Source of the DNA: Lonicera japonica
Lineage: Eukaryota > Streptophyta > Magnoliopsida > Dipsacales > Caprifoliaceae
Reading direction: 5' to 3'
DNA length: 64,000 bases
Assembly: GCA_021464415.1 (NCBI GenBank)
Contig: CM038469.1
Coordinates: forward strand, 18,557,901 to 18,621,900
Shown: positions 58,001 through 64,000 of the stretch, piece after piece
How positions within the stretch are numbered: the first letter of the stretch is position 1
How the letters are laid out: every line of letters starts with the position of its first letter
The notes under the pieces: model-generated
What the model saw: only the letters and a program-made list of their open reading frames with translations
Database searches by the model: none
What the model was told of the DNA's origin: nothing
Position numbers and translations under genes: made by a program

Positions 58001-59036
58001 ATTGGCAATTTGCAAAAACTAATTATATACAAGATGAAAATATGGCAACAAAATCGAATTGGGATTTTGAATAGAAGATATGCAAATAAAGAATCCCCAT
58101 TCTTTTTCTCAAACTTATCATTTCTCCTCCGGCAGGTGGGAAAACCCATCTCTGCGCACCCATTATCGAATTGGTACCCGAAACAAAATTCTGGAATGGA
58201 AAGATACATACTATTATCACAATCAAGAAAATTTCCCTCTGGAGTCAAGAACCACGCGGGAAATGGTCCATTGATATCACCGATAGCAAAGTACTTCTCT
58301 TTGGCATTATCTACTGCTATCAGGTTGTAGTGGTACACTATCCAATCTAAATTCATGATCAGCTTCCGACTTTCGAAATTTCCACTGCTCCAATATACCT
58401 CTCCTCTACCATGAACTACCAATTGCTTTCATTGTGGATCCCAGCTCTGACTGAAAGCCCCATTAGCCAAAATTTGGTCACTTAACCACGAAATTAGTGA
58501 CCATTTTTGTCCACTTGCAACATTATAACCAAGTTTCATACCAGGTAAAGGCGCATTACTGGGATGATCAAACCTATGCCACAGAATCCGGTTCTCAACT
58601 TTGTCCCTCAGCACGAAGTTTCCGGAATCTTCCAACGTGGCCGCTGTGCCACGTGTCATGCGTGATTTGACACATTGAAAAAAAATTTACCTTTGGTTGC
58701 GATGACCAACTTCCCAGTGGTTGTGTTTATTGTGAGCACGGCTGAATTGGTGACAAGTGGCACGTTTAGATTGGCTGCCCATGCTCTCCTAGCTTGGTCG
58801 TCGTTGGTGTACCATATTCCTATGTAACTATAATTCGTGTTGTCGATCGTGAAGAATCCCAATGTGAAATTGCGGCCTTTGGAAACAAGTTGACTGGTGG
58901 AGTTGAGCTGATCGCCAAGACGGATTGTGGATGCACCATGGCTGCATAAGATTGCAAAAATGAGTAACAAAATTGGACTTATCCAGCTTGCTTTCTTCGT
59001 TGTAGCTATAATCATATTTGTAGATAAATTAGCCAC
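55033..59036 (-). pseudogene. G-type lectin S-receptor-like Ser/Thr kinase, pseudogene
   Basis: Minus strand. 59036: signal peptide (PILLLIFAILCSHGAS) and bulb-lectin domain with LVSKGRNFTLGFF and YIGIWYTND, a frameshift at a T run near 58680, then ATLEDSGNFVLRD and HPSN. An in-frame TGA at 58429-58431 precedes VVHGRGEVYWSSGNFESRKL. Membrane exon about 57790-57668 (LIATFVPIPLVLLIMCALCY). Kinase exons: about 57120-56930 (NNFPSENKLGESSFGPVYK), about 56580-56380 (IAIKRLSR, then a frameshift), 56218-56008 ([15 protein letters not shown] and [12 protein letters not shown], another frameshift before), 55808-55630 ([20 protein letters not shown]), 55491 on (HVGLLYVQDNATDRPTMSNV). PAN-type sequence is short or absent, and no AG acceptor precedes the MSPEYAMEG exon. 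Such receptors sense signals at the plasma membrane; this one cannot be made. Confidence 0.88.
55201..55356 (-). repeat. 40-bp minisatellite in the last kinase exon
   Basis: Four head-to-tail units of exactly 40 bp (CACCTTGATGTGAGCTTGAC then TCGAGCACAATCGTCCGTTG). Because 40 is not a multiple of 3, each unit shifts the frame. They replace the usual C-terminal tail of this kinase family. Confidence 0.9.
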
Positions 59037-59256
59037 AAATATATATATATAGATAGATAGATGTATGGATTTAAAACTATTTCTGATGAGGTTTGATCCT
59101 GCATTGCCACCGTCTTCAATATTCTCTCAAGATTTACTTTCGCTCTACTTCCACCATTAGCTCCATTACTATCATGCAATATTCTGAATTTGTCATACAT
59201 ACATTACAATCCCATTAGAGATTAATCAACTGTCCCGTTAAACAGTCGCTGATGAG

Positions 59257-59706
59257 CAGGGGCGGAGGCAAAGTGAGCCAAGTGGGGGCTTAAGCCCGCA
59301 CCCAGATTTAGACTTTTCTTTTTCTTTCTTTTTTTTAATAAGTATAGTAATACATGAACTTTAGTATAAAATTTTAAAATTTGAGGTTGGATTTGTAAGG
59401 TCTTAAAACCTTGGAAATAAAATTGTAATTATTTTTAGTAAATACCAACAAAATTACAAGAGTTTCCTGCACAAGAATTCCACAAAGAAAAATAAAAGAG
59501 AAAAAAAATAAAGTTTATACTCGTAACTCTCTCATGTCAGATTTCTTGCTTGGATACATACTCTCTTTTTAGCCTCACACGGTAGAAATGGCTGACTAAC
59601 AAATTCGGCATTTTTCTCTTTAGAGTTTTATTTTATCGTATTATTATTTGTTGTAAATTTTTTTAGTCAAGCCCCTACTAGATTAAAATTCTGACTCTAC
59701 CACTAT
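59257..59706. mobile_element. hAT-like MITE, about 450 bp
   Basis: Left end CAGGGGCGGAGGCA; right end in reverse complement ATAGTGGTAGAGTCA. Flanked by TGATGAG (59250-59256 and 59707-59713), 7 bp exact and 8 bp with one mismatch. CAGGGGCGGAGCCA is a familiar hAT-type terminus in plants. Non-coding, with GGGGGCTTAAGCCC near the left end and an A/T-rich centre. It lies about 220 bp upstream of the kinase start. Confidence 0.75.
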
Positions 59707-59713
59707 TGATGAG

Positions 59714-61263
59714 ATTCAAATGTTGCCAATTTACGTAAAAAGTGGACAGTTACTCCTATCAGCCCATAATAAAAAACGTTTATATAGTGCAAGGAAAAAG
59801 AAGAGAATAAAGATCCTTCCAGAATATTTACAATAGTGTTAAGCAAAAGATTTGAGCTCATATTTTATGACAGAGATCTTTCTTGACTAATATAAGCAAC
59901 GTGGATAAAGATCTGGTTCTCTCTGTCAAGAGTGGAGGAACATTGAACCTTGCCCCTACTTTCATGGCGAACCCAATATTTAGACTAGGGGTGAGCTGAA
60001 ATGGAATAAAGCAGGTTTGATTAATATTTTTTTGCAGTATATAATAAATAGTGGGCCTCTTGTTGTTCGGAGGGGCTGGAGTTTTGTCGAGCGTCAGTTC
60101 CACCTCTGCTTAGTTACTTTGTTATTGGTCATACGTATTATTTTATCATTAGACACTAAGCAAACACGATACATGTGGACGTAATATATATATATATATG
60201 TGTGTGTGTCTAAGTCAAATTAAAAAAAACATCAAAATTTAAGCTACACAGTTAGGAGTAGCCCTCCCTACTCTAAAAGGGATATTTTTAAAAGGTTCAA
60301 ACTTTATTCGCTACTTTGAAAAGTAAGTATTGATACCATGTAAACCGCAACTCATTGGTTAAAAGAATTACAAAGTAGTTCAATGACAAAGTAACTTTTT
60401 CTATAAACTAGAAATACAATTTCAATTATCATTAAATACAAATAACATGTAAAGGAGAAAAACTACAAAGGGACAAAATATTCAAATGACTCACAAAATA
60501 AAAGTAAAAAGTGATTAACCAAAATAAAAAAAAATTGTCCTTAATTAAAAAATTGTCCTTGAAACTAATGTGTGAAAACTATTATCATTTATTATAACGA
60601 GAGGTTGGATATTGTCTGTTATTATTATTTTATATCCAACCCCTTTAAATACATTTTTATTTCATTACAAAAAGTAATACATGAGTTATAACAATATTGA
60701 CCCTTCATTTAAAATCAATGGCTCTAATTTAGACAGAACATTAAATTGTTTAAATAAGACAACAAACGTTGGTGATAACAGAAATTAATGCCGTTTTGTC
60801 CGCCACCAATGACATCCTTATTTTGTTTGAGAAAATAATAATTACATCCTTGACGTTTCTCCTACTTCTATGTCCTATTGTATGTCATCTTGTGCAGTAG
60901 AATATTTTATTTTATTTTATTTTATTTTTAAATAAAAATAAATTTAAGGGAGAATTAAGATTCAAGGTTTTATGTGTTGTGCATTCAACATATATATGTA
61001 TATATACTCTCATACTCTCACACTTTTGAAATTGCTATTTCCACCTCATTTTTTTAAGATGATTTAAATTGATAATTATATTTTATTTTTAAAACATAAT
61101 CATTTTTTTCCGAATCTTAAAATAAAAAGAAATTGTATTCTTAACCATTAGACATTTATCAGATTGAAATTTGAATTTTTTTTACAAAAAAAAATATTAA
61201 AGAGAAAAAAATTGTTCTATTAATTTGAGACAGAAGAAGTACTATAGATTCACATCCAAAGTA
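59714..61263. other. AT-rich intergenic DNA, no gene seen
   Basis: Contains TTTTATTTTATTTTATTTTA at 60906-60930 and short TA/TG runs near 60187. No ORF with a recognisable domain. Confidence 0.5.
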
Positions 61264-61267
61264 TAAC

Positions 61268-61325
61268 AAGAGGTGGTCCAGAGGCTTTGGTTTAGGAACA
61301 TCCTAAGTTCGAATCCCAGCATGTA
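61268..61325 (+). repeat. tRNA-like head of a possible SINE
   Basis: AGGTGGTCCAGAGGCTTTGG resembles a polymerase III A box, and AGTTCGAATCCCAGC 32 bp later a B box. The spacing fits a tRNA-derived SINE head, but no full cloverleaf folds and no tail or target duplication was found. Confidence 0.45.
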
Positions 61326-61378
61326 CAAATTATTAGAGAGAGATACTAAAAGCCATAATTTTGTTGTTGATTTGAATA

Positions 61379-62804
61379 TGTTATAAACTCGGTTTTGCTA
61401 TTTTAATGAGAATCTTTATGGGCAATAGTTGCATTATATTATTTATTTAAATATTGTGCATGTGTGTGTCTTTTATTTCATATAGTAGATGATTTGGTGT
61501 GTAGAGTATAACTTACACACAGAAGATCATATCATCGGTTCTTGTGAAATATAAGTTTAATAGTTTACAGTTTTAGATAGAATTAAACACCCATCGGTAG
61601 GATTGTAGCACAAGTTTTAGTAGTTTATCTTAATTATAGGAAACAGTATAGTTTTAACTCGTTGTACCAGTACACTTTGTGTGTATTGAATAGGACTAGT
61701 TTGGGTTAATTATTTTTATACTGACTATATAAAATAGTTTAAAAATTCATGGTTATTATGATTACTTATACTCTTAATCTTGAAATAATTAATAAACATA
61801 TATATGTAGTGTTTGTTATTTTGACTCATTAAGAGTGAGATTCATTTATGTATCAATAATTTTTGTGAATTGAATGACGATACTATATGTATGATGAATA
61901 TTAATTATTGACAGAATTCACGTCCCGGTATAGGGATTGATGATAGCCTCCCTTGAGAAGTTTATAAGTTTTGATCATGTCAAACCCTGCAAGTGGATTA
62001 TGTTAATCTGACATGTCAAATAAATTAAGTGGTAAGCTCAAGGATTAAGAAGTCATTCAAATATAATTGTCAGTAATTTAATTTAAATGACGGGTTATCT
62101 GTAATCTTAGCGTTGGGAGAATAATAAGTATTTAATAACAAGGATCTCGAAATATAATTTTGAGATAAGGACGGGAGTGCAATTATAATTCTTTAATGGT
62201 GCGAATTATAATTTATGGAAGGAACTAATCCATAGTGGAATAAGGATTCCAACTTTCCATAGGAAGCCTAAACACTTATTTCTCCTTAAGGTCCCTATCG
62301 TAACCTTATATATACGCCGGCCTTGTCTCTACTTATTATAACAATAATTCTCATAAGTTAGGGTTTGTTCTATTGAGAGAGGAGAAAATTTTGGTGATAC
62401 CGTATCTCACACTCGGTGCAAGATTTGATGGCGAAAGGAATACGATAGAAGATCTTTAGTTTTTCGGTACTACAGTTGTAAATCAATCGTAACTTTTGAT
62501 CGCACCGTTAGATCGAGCTGATTTTTGGATATGTCGTTCGGATCGCAAAGTTATTATAATTGTGCTAAAAATCAGGATGATTATAAGTCATTTCGATGGA
62601 GAAAACAATCAATTTTCGCAGTCTAGCGAGAATTAAAAAGTCTAACCAAATTGCAATCTAATGCTTTCAAACCCTAGTCTCCTCATATGGATCCTCTACA
62701 TGATCCACAAAGGTGAAATCCCTTTATTCTTATAAGATTTTAGTAAAAGTATTTTGTTCAATCTATACGCAATATCAAATGATCATGTATTTATGTTTCC
62801 ATCA
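61379..62804 (+). repeat. 5' LTR of a further retrotransposon
   Basis: Starts TGTTATAAACTCGG and ends ATGTTTCCATCA, directly followed by ATTGGTATCAGATGG, an initiator tRNA-Met-type primer site (62807-62816). 1426 bp. A TATA-like CTTATATATACGCC lies at about 62305. Its first 280 bp match the fragment at 11795-12056 in reverse complement. The superfamily cannot be told without coding. Confidence 0.7.
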
Positions 62805-64000
62805 ATTGGTATCAGATGGAAGTTTTCTTTGATACTGCATACGGATTAAACTAGTCATGTTGTCCAGTTAAATCTATTCATGCATGTTGTTGTTGGATAG
62901 AACGTAAAACTCGCTAACCCTTGTTTTGCAGTATTATTATCCCGCTATTATGATCACGTAATTTTGTTTTATGTGATTAGATCCCATGTTTTTTTTATCC
63001 GTGGTTAATTTTAATGTGCATGATGATTTGGGTTTTATTCATGGTTGTAAATTAAATTTATATCAGATTTGTGAACTCCATAAAATGAGGCATAGGATCT
63101 ATGTAATTTTATTTACAGTTTAGATATAATAGTTTATGTGTGAACTCCTTAAATGGAGGCATATGACCTTTATATCTAAGATTGTAGTTTCTTTAACTAA
63201 AAACGTTGAAGAAAACATTTCCACCAAAGTTGATTCCCGACATAGTTAGTGAAGTGGCGACATAGGTCGTGACAGATTTTCAACGGACTAGGGATGATGA
63301 AGCTTAAACCATAATAGCAGGGATTTAATTATTCTTATTATTTAATGGTTCAATGCTTTGTGTGATTGTGTGTTGGTCATATGTGTTTAATTATTAGGTT
63401 TTCTTATAATTTTGGACAACATTGATACATGACCATACCTAGATCACCTTTTATTTTATGTTTAGTACTTGTCAAATTAAAAAGGGGTATATAAATATAA
63501 ATTTTGCGTAATTAAAAAATATAAATTTAAAAAAAAACTGCAAAATAATTTTATTGCACATGTCTTTCATATTTCATACCCTTATATTTTAGTTGACTAG
63601 AATTTAATATAAAATTTTCTTAACTCTCATAAAATAATGTTTTAAATACTAAGTGGGTGAGGGATTTTTTCACATAAAAATTCCACGGTCTCCATCATTG
63701 GTTTGTAGATGATGTAATTTATTCTTCGTGTGTGTTATAGTGCTCACCTCCATATTGAAAAGAATAGATTGCAGAATCATTGTACAAATTTCACTGACTG
63801 ATAATTTTAAATGATGCGATTTATTTTTCGTGTGTGTTTTAATGCTCACCTCCATATCGGAAATAATAAATTGCAGAATCATTGAACTAAATTAAATGAT
63901 GGTATACACTTAGATATAAATAATAGTATAACTGAGTTTTTACTATTATTTGTAGGACCAAAGGAAGTCGACTATTTAAATTTTGCTTGACAATAAAGGA
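62805..64000 (+). other. Leader of that retrotransposon, continues past the window
   Basis: No ORF. Two short repeats: GTGAACTCC(A/T)(T/A)AAA...GAGGCATA at 63071-63170, and a direct repeat of about 101 bp at 63708-63885 with TCGTGTGTG and GCTCACCTCCATAT and ATTGCAGAATCATTG. Any gag would lie outside. Confidence 0.5.

Noticed and set aside
59858..60103. 81-codon minus-strand ORF upstream of the kinase pseudogene
   Set aside because: No recognisable domain and no exon-like borders.
63670..63882. 70-codon minus-strand ORF
   Set aside because: It is produced by the 101-bp direct repeat in a retrotransposon leader.

Overview
Plant nuclear DNA, very probably from a eudicot with a repeat-rich genome. 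The evidence is plant-type transposons throughout, a spliced nuclear gene for a mitochondrial ribosomal protein, and a G-type lectin S-receptor-like kinase pseudogene with its usual exon layout. I cannot name the species. Only one gene looks intact; most of the window is layered mobile DNA.

Layout. (1) 1-11662: a minus-strand Ty3/gypsy-type element (antisense DUF7745-like ORF, gag, leader, primer-binding site, 5' LTR) whose LTR is split by a second gypsy element at 3751-10568. (2) 11663-14420: an LTR fragment, AT-rich DNA, the 3' end of a LINE with RNase H, and a MITE-like repeat. (3) 14557-19588: a Mutator-like element with terminal inverted repeats, a 9-bp target duplication (8/9 matching), a broken transposase and many GTAATC/GATTAC dyads on both sides of it. 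(4) 19938-20065: a stray exon fragment resembling aminopeptidase M1. (5) 20316-40945: one L1-type LINE split by an 11.4-kb LTR element (24792-36180) and by a solo LTR (37300-39846). The 11.4-kb element itself carries a Cassandra TRIM with 5S rRNA-like LTRs (26623-27449) and a solo LTR (29569-31186). Exact 5-bp target duplications are visible at each of these four insertions, and removing the 11.4-kb element restores the LINE reverse transcriptase frame.

(6) 43405-53716: the nuclear gene for mitochondrial ribosomal protein bL35, four coding exons and about 180 codons, apparently intact. Its third intron is about 8.7 kb and is filled with a LINE, a dead Ty1-copia element, TIR elements and more LINE pieces. 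(7) 55033-59036: a minus-strand receptor kinase pseudogene with several frameshifts, an in-frame stop and a 40-bp minisatellite in its last exon. (8) 59257-64000: a hAT-like MITE, a tRNA-like SINE candidate and the 5' LTR and leader of another retrotransposon that runs off the window.

The most unusual signal is a promoter-proximal set of perfect dyads sharing the core AGTCGACT in three LTR sequences (4347-4385, 30268-30364, 37728-37762). The flanks differ between elements but remain self-complementary, just upstream of a TATA-like sequence. No operon-like or defence-type gene system was seen.
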